From JAEUNX01 sp034004685 (lineage in GTDB: Bacteria; Pseudomonadota; Gammaproteobacteria; Burkholderiales; Rhodocyclaceae), in the NCBI GenBank assembly GCA_034004685.1, contig JAVEWG010000007.1, forward strand, positions 35,545 through 99,544: 64,000 bases of DNA. Reading direction: 5' to 3'. The translations under genes were made by a program, and so were the position numbers. The notes under the pieces are model-generated. The model did not search any database, had not been told where the DNA came from, and worked only from the letters and a program-made list of their open reading frames with translations. How positions within the stretch are numbered: position 1 is the first letter of the stretch; every line of letters begins with the position of its first letter. Positions 9,096-17,400 of this stretch are shown piece after piece.

Positions 9096-10512
9096 TCAGG
9101 TCGGCTGGCGCCCGGCCAGCAGGCGGTTGAGGAGAGCACGCAGCTTGGCTGGGCGCACCGGCTTGTGGAGCAGCACCAGCCCTTCGTCCTGGGCCAGGCG
9201 CAGGGTGTCCGAGCCGGTATCGCCGCTGATCAGAATGGCCGGCAGGTTCGGGTTGTAACGATTGCGTACCCCCCGGATGACGTCGATGCCGTTGCGGCTG
9301 CCTTGCAGGCGGAAATCGCTGACCACCACTTCGGGCGTCACTCCCCGGGTGGAGAGCTCCATCAGCAGGTTGTCCAGGCCGGTGCAGGCCTGGACTTCGC
9401 AGCCCCAGGAAACCAGCAGGCTATGAATCGAGGCCAGGGCCAGGGGGTCGTCGTCCACCACTGCCACGCGGGTGCCGTAGAGGTCCCCCGGCGGGCGTTC
9501 GGTTTCCGGGTCCCGGTCGTCCCGTTCGGGTTCAGCCAGGTTGAGTTCCACGGCGAAGACTGACCCGATGTTCGGCCTGGAGCGCAGGTCCAGGCGGTGC
9601 CCCAGCAACTGGGTCAGGCGGCGCACGATCGCCAGGCCCAGGCCGAGTCCCTTGTTGCGCGCCCGTTCCGGGTTTTCCAGCTGGACGAACTCCTGGAAGA
9701 TAATCTCCCGGGCTTCCGCCGGAATGCCTACGCCGCTGTCCCGTACTTCGATCCGGATCTGTTCGCCTCGGCGCCGGCAAGCCACTAGCACGGTGCCGTC
9801 CCGGGTGTAGCGCAGGGCGTTGCCAACCAGGTTGAAAAGTACCCGCTCCAGCAGGACCGGGTCGCTGCAGGCCCAAAGGGGGCAGGGGCGGACCCGCAGG
9901 CGCAGGTTGCGTTCCTCCGCCACCGGGCTGAAATCGGCAGCGATGCGGTCCAGCATAGGCTGGAGGGGGAAGGGGCGGGGGTTGGGCTGGAGTACGCCGG
10001 CATCGAGCTTGGAGATATCCAGCAGGCTGTCCAGCAGGTTGTCCATGGCCTCCGCCGAGGCTGCGATCTGGCGCACCAGGCGGCGGGTTTCNNNNNNNNN
10101 NNNNNNNNNNNNNNNNNNNNNNNNNNNNNNNNNNNNNNNNNNNNNNNNNNNNNNNNNNNNNNNNNNNNNNNNNNNNNNNNNNNNNNNNNNNCATGTCTGC
10201 CGCGACGACGGAATTGCCCACCACGGCCAGGATCTGTTTGTCCGGCCCGAGGATGGTCAGCCCTCGCACGTCACTTTCCGCCAGGGCGGATTCCGCCAGT
10301 CGCTGGAGCGCGGGGCGATTGCCGGCGAATAGGGCGAATTCCGCCGCCGCCGCCAGTTGACGGGCATAGGCCCGGCCGCGATCGATATGGGCGTCCTCGA
10401 TATCGGCGATCCGGGAGCGGGTGAAAAATGCCGTGAGGATGACCGCCAGAATCACCGAGGGCAGAACGGCCACCAGCATGACCCGGTTGCGGATGCCCCA
10501 GTGCTGGATCAT
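9096..10512 (-). CDS. BarA-like hybrid sensor histidine kinase, interrupted by assembly gap
   Basis: Two halves of one gene lie on either side of a 100-N gap. The first 107 residues (10512-10192) have a membrane helix (VMLVAVLPSVILAVILTAFF) followed by a BarA-like extracytoplasmic sensor start (AYARQLAAAAEFALFAGN, then SDVRGLTILGPD). After the gap come the end of HisKA (LLDSLLDISKLDAG), a HATPase domain (NLVGNALRYT, DSGVGIP, KGLGLGLAIV) and a C-terminal receiver with phospho-acceptor Asp in VVSDFRLQG and Lys in LLHKPVRP. The H-box itself lies in the gap. The two halves are out of frame by the nominal gap length, as expected when 100 N is arbitrary. The start codon overlaps the stop of the upstream binding-protein gene (ATGA), so the two are coupled. 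Confidence 0.85.
10092..10191. other. Assembly gap of 100 N
   Basis: A second placeholder gap of exactly 100 N, inside the hybrid kinase gene. It hides the end of the sensor domain, probably the second membrane helix and any HAMP domain, and the phosphorylated-histidine box. Confidence 0.99.
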
Positions 10513-11432
10513 GGGGTGAGGCCTTCCTGCCTGTACAGGCGGCCACGTAGGTTTTCCGGGTCGTCCAGGGGAATGCCCATGGAGCGGGCTACGTGGGGAT
10601 TGGTGCCGACTTCAAAATAGCGGGGCGCCTGGGGTGGTGGGAGGGGGCCGCCGGCCAGCACGCCCCGGGCGATCTCGGCAGCCTGCTGGCCAATCTGGGT
10701 GGGCGTGGAATAGAGGCCGAGGATGGCGCCGGCGCGCACGTAGGCCGAGGAAAAGCCCAGCACCGGGGAACGGTTGCGATAGGCGGTGAGCAGGACGTTC
10801 TGGATGCTGTAGCTGTTGAAAACCGAATTGTCCGGGGTGGCGATGAGAACCGCCGGCTCCGTCAGGAGCCGCTGCAGGGCAGGATAAAGGGCGCTCTCCT
10901 GGCCAATGTTCTCCCGCATCACGGTCAGCTTGCGCTCTCGCCCGGCCTCGGTCAGTTGGTTGGCCAGCTCGGGCAGATCCTTGCCGCCGAGAATGGCCAG
11001 GCGATTGAAGCCGGGGAGGGCCTGGCGCACCAGCTCCACCTGACGGGAGGCGGGCTGGTCGAGGAAGATGGCGGTGTCCCGCCCCTCCTTGAGCCCCGGC
11101 ATGCGTTCGAAGGCGTTGCGGGGCAGGAGGGTGTGAATGGCCGGAGGATGGGTGCCCAGGGCCGCTACGGTGCGTGCTGCCTGGCTACCCAGCGTGACGA
11201 CCACCTGGTATTCGCCGGGCCAGCCGAAATCCTTGAGTCCGACGGTGGTGACCATGTGGCGCGGGGCGAGGCGGCGCAGTTCGCTCCGGAAGGCATCTGC
11301 GGCCTCATCGAAGGCTGGGTTGCCGTCGCTCACCACCAACAGTACTTGGGAGAACGCTGGCCAGGCCACGGCCAGGGCGCTCAGGACAAGCAGCAGGCGC
11401 AACAGGCGGCCTAGGGTCCGGCGGGAGGTCAC
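10509..11432 (-). CDS. ABC_sub_bind-type periplasmic binding protein
   Basis: 307 residues when started at GTG 11432, directly followed by a signal peptide (RLLRLLLVLSALAVAWPAFSQ). The frame also opens at a GTG at 11510, but that adds 26 residues before the signal and is less likely. The mature part resembles the ABC transporter substrate-binding family PF04392, with a two-lobed Rossmann-like architecture: VVVTLGSQAARTVAAL, HTLLPRNAFE, NRLAILGGKD and LIATPDNSVFN, with QAAEIARGVLAGG near the C-terminus. No permease or ATPase gene lies beside it. Instead its stop overlaps the start of a hybrid kinase, so it probably presents a ligand to that sensor rather than to a transporter. Ligand unknown. 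Confidence 0.85.
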   Translation of the reverse strand: MTSRRTLGRLLRLLLVLSALAVAWPAFSQVLLVVSDGNPAFDEAADAFRSELRRLAPRHMVTTVGLKDFGWPGEYQVVVTLGSQAARTVAALGTHPPAIHTLLPRNAFERMPGLKEGRDTAIFLDQPASRQVELVRQALPGFNRLAILGGKDLPELANQLTEAGRERKLTVMRENIGQESALYPALQRLLTEPAVLIATPDNSVFNSYSIQNVLLTAYRNRSPVLGFSSAYVRAGAILGLYSTPTQIGQQAAEIARGVLAGGPLPPPQAPRYFEVGTNPHVARSMGIPLDDPENLRGRLYRQEGLTP

Positions 11433-12182
11433 AGCCTGGGACTCCAGGCTCCGGTTCGGGGCGAGCCGCCAGGGTGCGCGACGGTTGGGCAGGCCCGCCC
11501 TTCGGCGCACTCCCTGGGAAGGTCGCTCGGCAGATGCGTTCGGGAGAAGGTCCAGGTCACGCGGAGTTTGGGGCTCTGTCTGAAGGCCGGAATGTGCTGG
11601 CTACGATACATCCTGCCTTGCGCACGCGAGGGCGGTTGTTTCGCTCCCCGTCCGGATAACGGGCCACAGGTTTGGGCATTTTGCTCGGGTGCCGGGATGC
11701 GGAGTGCTCGAAGGAGGAAGCGCAGATCGGCCATTCTTTCGCAGGATGTCGGAAAACGGAGGGTGTGACCACTTGCGATCCGCAAGGCTGGAAACTACTC
11801 CATATGATAGATGGTTGTCGGGCGGGAGGCCATGGCCGGGGGGTGTGCAGCCCCCTGGTTCTGGCTGGCAAAGGGGCGGGCATGGCGGGTGGGAAGGGAT
11901 GCCGCCAGGGCAAAAGGGCCGGCGGTTCTCGAGGGTTTCGTCGTCGGGCATGGTGCTGGCTTCGGCAGGGCTGATTGACCGCAGCGCCAACCCGATGCGG
12001 ATAATCGGATTGTCCTGGTCCGATTGTCCTGGTCCATTTGCGCCTGGATGGATTTGGGCGAGGCCGGGCTGTGTGGGGGTATTTCCAGATTCGGCAGAGC
12101 TGGATCGAAGCGCGTCAAGGCCGCCCGGGCTTATCGTGTTATGCTTTTTAGTTGAAAATTTAAGGAATGTGACGCCCTTTCC
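11433..12182. other. Long intergenic region between divergent signalling genes, no convincing gene
   Basis: About 750 bases separate the divergent binding-protein and LuxR-regulator genes. Several open frames of 100-216 codons cross it on both strands. None has a ribosome site plus recognisable protein character, and all have arginine/proline/glycine-rich random-looking translations typical of shadows in GC-rich DNA. The last 70 bases before the regulator are unusually AT-rich (ATGCTTTTTAGTTGAAAATT) and probably hold its promoter. A 14-base tandem repeat lies at 12008-12035. A decayed gene or an unannotated small RNA cannot be excluded. Confidence 0.5.
12008..12035. repeat. Perfect 14-bp tandem direct repeat upstream of LuxR-type regulator
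   Basis: GATTGTCCTGGTCC occurs twice head to tail with no mismatch, about 150 bases before the regulator start. Its position between two divergent signalling genes would suit a binding site for the regulator, but this is inference. Simple slippage is the alternative. Confidence 0.6.
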
Positions 12183-12815
12183 ATGACCCGCATCCTGATC
12201 GTAGAAGACCATACCCTTGTTCGCGAGGCGGTAGCCCAGACCCTGCGCCATCTGGAAGACGGGCTGGAGTGCGTGGAGGCGCGCAGTGCCGATGAGGCCT
12301 TGGCCAAACTGGATGGCGGGGGGGAGTGGGATCTTGCGGTGATCGACCTCATGTTGCCCGACATGAACGGTTTTTCCCTACTGGCGGTGTTGGGCAAACG
12401 CTTCCCGGATGTGCCGGCCCTGGTGGTCTCCGCCTTGGATGATTCCACTTCCGTTCAACGCGCCCTCAAGGCCGGGGCGTCGGGTTTCGTGCCCAAGGCT
12501 TCGTCCGGCGAAGAAATGTTGAAGGCGGTGCGGACCATCCTGGATGGCGGCGTCTACGCCCCCTCGATCGTGGAGACGGATGGGCCCCGCAAGAGGGCCG
12601 GTGCTCCGGTGCAGGATCGTTTCGGGCTCACCGCGGCCCAGACCCGGGTGCTGGAACTCCTGGCCCAAGGCAAGACCAACCGGGAGATCGCTGACCTGCT
12701 GGGGCTCTCGGAAGGCACCATCAAGGTGCACATGTCCGCCATTTTCAAGGCCCTCAATGTTTCCAACCGGGCTCAGGCCCTGGTGGTCATCGCCCGCCAC
12801 GGCAATCGGCTGTAA
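12183..12815 (+). CDS. NarL/LuxR-type response regulator
   Basis: 210 residues. The receiver domain (about 1-120) has the acidic residues of VEDH at 7-10, phospho-acceptor D55 (VIDLMLPDMNG), and Lys in VPKASSGEE. The C-terminal helix-turn-helix (about 145-205) has LTAAQTRVLELLAQG, NREIADLLGLSEGTIKVHMS and IFKALNVSNR, the standard LuxR signature. The only upstream AAGGA lies 16 bases before the ATG, farther than usual. It is divergent from the binding-protein/hybrid-kinase pair and is the best candidate for their final output, since that kinase carries its own receiver and would need an independent DNA-binding partner. Target genes are unknown. Confidence 0.93.
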   Translation: MTRILIVEDHTLVREAVAQTLRHLEDGLECVEARSADEALAKLDGGGEWDLAVIDLMLPDMNGFSLLAVLGKRFPDVPALVVSALDDSTSVQRALKAGASGFVPKASSGEEMLKAVRTILDGGVYAPSIVETDGPRKRAGAPVQDRFGLTAAQTRVLELLAQGKTNREIADLLGLSEGTIKVHMSAIFKALNVSNRAQALVVIARHGNRL

Positions 12816-12819
12816 GACT

Positions 12820-12838
12820 GCGCCTTAAAGGCGCCTTT
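12820..12838. terminator. Short bidirectional hairpin between convergent genes
   Basis: GCGCC-TTAAA-GGCGC followed by CTTT, within the 28 bases between the LuxR-type regulator and the convergent ParA-like gene. A 5-bp stem with a short T run is a modest terminator. Confidence 0.45.
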
Positions 12839-12843
12839 GCCGG

Positions 12844-13563
12844 TCAGTGGGGCGTGAGGCTGCCCCGGCCCAGGATCGGGTGGCTTTCCTTCGATGGCGT
12901 GACCACGCCAGGGCGGAGGGGCGCCGGATCCAGCAGGGTGGCCGCGGCGCTCCGGCGCCCGCCGATTTCCATGATTTCCATCACCTGGCGAGCCAGACTG
13001 CGGCAGGCATTGGCTGCGGGGGTGGGCAACTGCTCCGGAATATGGCGCTGAAGCAGGAGCTTGGTGGCCGACAGCGCCCCCACCGGATTGAGGATGCGAT
13101 GGCGGTAGGCGCTCATCAATTCGGCCACCTGGCGATCGGCGGTGGCGCGCTGCCAGGCATTGCTCGGCCATTGGGAGGGCAGGGCGTAGGCGCGGGGGAA
13201 CATCTCCAGATCGCGAACCACGGTGCGGATATCCTCGTGGGAGTCGCGGAAGGGCAGGATCACCAGGTCCGCCAGGGCGTAAAGCTTGCGGTCCATTTCG
13301 GTCCGGTTGCCGCCCCCGTCGATCACGCCGACCCAGTCTTTCAGGGTACGCAGCTTGTCCACCACTTTACCCAGGGCCTCCCGGGTGCGGGCGTCGGCGG
13401 TGATGTAGCGACGCCCCTCCGGAGCCAGGGGCTCCCGGGAGGTGTCGGTCAGCACGCAGGCCGAACGCTGGCCCAGCAGGCCCAGGCCCTGACAGAGCAT
13501 ATGGGAGATGGTGGTCTTACCCGTACCCCCCTTGTTTCCAATGATGCAGATGATCTCGGCCAT
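12844..13563 (-). CDS. Orphan ParA/MinD-type P-loop ATPase
   Basis: 239 residues from ATG 13563, chosen because GGGAAG lies just upstream; an in-frame ATG 30 bases earlier lacks this. The deviant Walker A motif NKGGTGKTT (residues 10-18) has both the signature Lys11 and P-loop Lys16, as in ParA/MinD/Soj proteins that form ATP sandwich dimers. A Walker-B-like segment follows (WVGVIDGGGN). No ParB, MinC/E or plasmid functions are nearby, so it is an orphan. Such ATPases position chromosomes, chemoreceptor arrays, carboxysomes or storage granules; nothing here selects among them. It is the last gene of a minus-strand series behind a methyltransferase and an oxidoreductase. Confidence 0.85.
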   Translation of the reverse strand: MAEIICIIGNKGGTGKTTISHMLCQGLGLLGQRSACVLTDTSREPLAPEGRRYITADARTREALGKVVDKLRTLKDWVGVIDGGGNRTEMDRKLYALADLVILPFRDSHEDIRTVVRDLEMFPRAYALPSQWPSNAWQRATADRQVAELMSAYRHRILNPVGALSATKLLLQRHIPEQLPTPAANACRSLARQVMEIMEIGGRRSAAATLLDPAPLRPGVVTPSKESHPILGRGSLTPH

Positions 13564-13637
13564 AGCGAACTTCCCGATCTGATACTTTGCCATTGGAGGA
13601 CGATTATCCCCTTCGCGGGTCCCTCCGGTGGCTTGAA

Positions 13638-14423
13638 TTAGGGGTGGTTGGCCGCGCTTTTTCGCCCTTTCCGGCGCCCATTCCCTCCGGGCTGGTAGCC
13701 GTACAGGCGGGTGCGACGACGATCCTCAAGCTCCAGCACGAAGGCGGGTTCCACGTCCGGCACCGGGAATGTGTTGCTCACCAGCCAGGCGCCAGGCTTC
13801 ATCTCCCGGCTGGCCTTGCGCCACACCTCGGCCATGGGGACCGGAGAGAGAAAGGCGTAGATCAGGTCGTAACCACCCCAGGGGCAGGCCCAGAAACTGC
13901 CGTGGCGGAAGGCCAGGTTGGGGCTGCTTCGCCCCAGCAGGCGTGACAACCAGAAGGGTCCCGGTGCCGCTTCGATGCCCGTGAGCCGGGCGTTGGGGCG
14001 CAGGCGGGCCAGGGGGCGCAGGAGGGAGCCGGTGCCGCTGCCCAGGTCCAGGACCTGCCAGCGCGCCCCGTCGGGGATGAGTCTGACCACCGCCGCCACG
14101 GTTACCCGGTTGGAGAGATACAGGGGGACCTGGGTGCGGTAGCTGCGCCCGTAGATCGCCAGCAGCAGGAGGAAGGCCGCCAGGTACCAGACGGGCGTGA
14201 TCTGCCAGCGGGTGGCCATCACTACCAGGGGCGCAAAGCTAAGATGGATGACTAGCCACCAGCGGGCGCTTCTCTGCAGGGTGGCGATCCCTGCCGCCAG
14301 CATTCCCTGGATAAGTGCCCAGGCGAAGAGGGGCTGACCGGGCGGCAGCATGCCCCATCGCAAGCCACCAAATAATGCAGCGCCGGCGATCAGTTGGGCG
14401 AGCAGGGCTTTGAGGGCGGGCAC
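13638..14423 (-). CDS. Membrane-anchored class I SAM-dependent methyltransferase
   Basis: 261 residues, GTG start at 14423, without a strong ribosome site. The first about 95 residues contain three or four hydrophobic helices (LLAQLIAGAALFGGL, FAWALIQGMLAAGIATL, WLVIHLSFAPLVVMA, WYLAAFLLLLAIYG). The rest is a Rossmann methyltransferase with motif I VLDLGSGTGSLL, an acidic residue at the end of strand 2 (LTGIEAAPG) and a later strand YDLIYAFLSP. The C-terminus is basic. The methyl acceptor is unknown; the anchor suggests a lipid, quinone or envelope substrate. It lies 62 bases after the oxidoreductase gene on the same strand. Confidence 0.82.
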   Translation of the reverse strand: MPALKALLAQLIAGAALFGGLRWGMLPPGQPLFAWALIQGMLAAGIATLQRSARWWLVIHLSFAPLVVMATRWQITPVWYLAAFLLLLAIYGRSYRTQVPLYLSNRVTVAAVVRLIPDGARWQVLDLGSGTGSLLRPLARLRPNARLTGIEAAPGPFWLSRLLGRSSPNLAFRHGSFWACPWGGYDLIYAFLSPVPMAEVWRKASREMKPGAWLVSNTFPVPDVEPAFVLELEDRRRTRLYGYQPGGNGRRKGRKSAANHP

Positions 14424-14485
14424 GATGGTCGATGGGGCGGGCGCATGTCCACCATGATAGCCGTCTCGCCCGGGCGTCTGCTCCT

Positions 14486-17400
14486 TCAGGCGGCGCGGTG
14501 GGCTGTGGCTGGGCTGGCGGGCACAGGGCTCCGCCAGCGGGCCAGCAGGGCTGTCCGGCGCTGTTCGGCCTCCCGGTGCTTGCGCTCCCAGACCGGCCCG
14601 AAGCCCCGGATGTGTTCCGGCAGGCCGGCAATTTCGACGGCCAGATCCAGACGCTGGGGGCTCAGTCCTTCCAGTAGTTCCGCCACGTCCTTTTCATACT
14701 GGAGGATCAGGGCCCGCTGGGCGCGGCGCTCGGCGCTATGGCCGAAGGGATCCCACGGTGTGCCACGCAAACCTTTGAGGCGCGCCAGCAGGGGGAACAG
14801 CTTCATCATCCATGGACCATAGACCCGCTTGGCGATCCGCCCGGTGGCGGGGTTCGGCTTGGTCAGGAAGGGTGGGGCGAGGTGGAAGCGCAACTGGAAG
14901 TCCCCTTCGAATCCTGCGGCGATGGCTTCCCGGAAAGCCGGGGCGGCGAACAGGCGGGCGACTTCATATTCATCCTTGTAGGCCAGGATCTTGAAATAGG
15001 CCCGGGCGACGGTCGCGGTCAGACACCCAGTCTCGATGCCCGACGTTTGTGCCGTTTCGGCCGCCCGGACCCGTTCCACCAGGGTCCGGTAGCGGGCTGC
15101 GTAGGCGGCATCCTGGTAGGCGCTGAGGTGGCTGGCGCGGAGGGCGATCAGGCTGTCCAGGCTCTCGTCGGCCAGGGGCGGCGCGGCCGGGGCGGGGATG
15201 CTTTCCGGACTATGGGCAGCCTGGCGGCCCCACTGGAAAGCCCGCAAATTCGTTTCCACCGCTACGGCGTTGACGCGGATTGCTTCTTCCAGGGCGGCGC
15301 GGGAGACCGGGAGCAGCCCCATCTGCCAAGCGTAGCCCAGGAGGAACAGATTGGTGGCGATGGCGTCCCCCAGGAGCCGGGTGGCGATGGCTTGTGCGTC
15401 CAGAAAGCGCACAGCCCCGTCGCCGGCGGCGTCCTGAATCGTGGTCTGCATGGCCGCCAAGGGAAAGCGCCAGTCGGGATCATGGGTGAAGTCCGAGGTG
15501 GGGGTTTGGGCGCAATTCACCACGCATCGGGTGCCACCCCGGGTCATCTTGGTCAGGGCGTCCACGCTGGCGGACACCACCAGGTCGCCGCCGATCACCG
15601 CGTCGGCCGCACCGGCGGCGATCCGCACCGCGTGGAGGTCTTCCTGCCGGTCGGCCAGCCGAACGTGGCTGAACACCGCGCCGCCCTTCTGGGCCAGGCC
15701 GGTCATGTCCAGCACCGTGACCCCCTTGCCGTCCAGGTGGGCGGCCATGCCGATCAGGGCGCCGAGGGTGATCACGCCGGTTCCCCCCACGCCGGTGATC
15801 AGGATGCCGTAGGGACGGCCCGTAGCGGGCAGGGCGGGATCGGGAATATCGGCCAATGGGATGTTGCCTTGGGGTGCTCCCCGACGCAGGTGGCCCCCTT
15901 CCACCGTGACGAAACTTGGGCAGAAGCCCAGGAGGCAGGAGTAGTCCTTGTTGCAGGAAGACTGGTCGATGGCCCGCTTGCGTCCGAAAGGGGTTTCCAC
16001 CGGTACCACCGACATGCAGTTGCTGGTCTCGCCGCAGTCGCCGCAGCCTTCGCAGACCATTTCGTTGATGAAGACCCGGCGGGCCGGGTCCGGATAGGTG
16101 CCCCGCTTGCGCCGCCGACGCTTTTCCGCGGCGCAGGTCTGGTCGTAGATCAGGGCGGTCACCCCCGGGCTCTCCCGCAACTCGCGCTGGATGGCATCCA
16201 GTTCGTCCCGGTGGCGGATGGGCGCGGCGGAAAGGTCGGCCGGACCGTAGGCGCGCGGCGTGCCGTCGGTGACCACCACCACGTGCTCCACCCCTTCCGC
16301 CTGGAGCTGGCGCACCAGGCGCGGTACCGTCAGGATGCCGTCCACCGGCTGGCCGCCGGTCATGGCTACTGCGTCGTTGTAGAGGATCTTGTAGGTGATG
16401 TTGACCCGGGCCGCCACTGCCTGACGGATCGCCAGCAGGCCGGAGTGGAAGTAGGTGCCGTCCCCCAGGTTGGCGAAGATGTGCTTTTCCCGGGTGAAGG
16501 GCGCCTGGCCCACCCAGGGAACTCCTTCGCCCCCCATCTGGGTGAAGGTGGTGGTGCGTCGCTCGGGCATCCAGGTGACCATGTAGTGGCAACCGATTCC
16601 TGCCATCCCCCTGCTGCCTTCGGGCACATGGGTGGAGGTGTTGTGGGGACAGCCCGAGCAGAAGGTGGGAACCCGGTCGATCTGGAAGGTGCGCCGGGCC
16701 AGGGCCTGCTCCTTGGCTTCGAGAAAAGCTAGTCGGTCGCGGATGATGGGGGAGGTAAAGAAGCGTCCGATGCGATCGGCAATGACCCGGGCGATCATGG
16801 CCGGGGTGAGTTCGCCGGCCGCCGGCAGCAGCCATTCGCCATGGTCCACCATCCCGTCAGCCCGGGGCAACAATGCCCACTCGCCCTTTTCGTCGAATTT
16901 GCCGATCACCCGGGGACGTACATCTTCACGCCAGTTATAAAGCTCTTCCTTGAGCTGGTACTCCAGGAGCTGGCGTTTTTCCTCCACCACCAGGATCTCC
17001 TCCAGCCCCTCGGCAAAGTGGCGAACGCCCTCCGCCTCCAGGGGCCACACCATGCCCACCTTGTAGAGGCGAATGCCGATCACGGAGGCCAGCGGCGCGT
17101 CGATGCCCAGGTCATCCAGGGCCTGGCGCACGTCCAGATAGCTCTTGCCCGCGGTGATGATGCCAAGCCGGGGCTGGGGCGCGTCTATCATCACCTGGTT
17201 CAGCTGATTGGCGCGACAGTAGGCGAGGGCAGCGTAAAGCTTGGAATGGAGGAGACGCCGCTCTTGCACCAGAGGGGGATCGGGCCAGCGGATGTTGAGG
17301 CCATCTTCTGGCAGGGCGAAGTCCTTCGGCGTGATGATCTGGATCCGTCCGGGATCGGTTTCCACCGAAGCGGAAGTTTCCACTGTGTCGGCCAGCGCCT

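Noticed and set aside
11601..12251. 216-codon minus-strand open frame in the long intergenic region
   Set aside because: It overlaps the LuxR-type regulator start, lacks a ribosome site and reads as random Pro/Arg/Ser-rich sequence.
14738..16732. 664-codon plus-strand open frame opposite the indolepyruvate oxidoreductase
   Set aside because: Gly/His/Val-rich translation without motifs, while the minus strand carries a full known enzyme.
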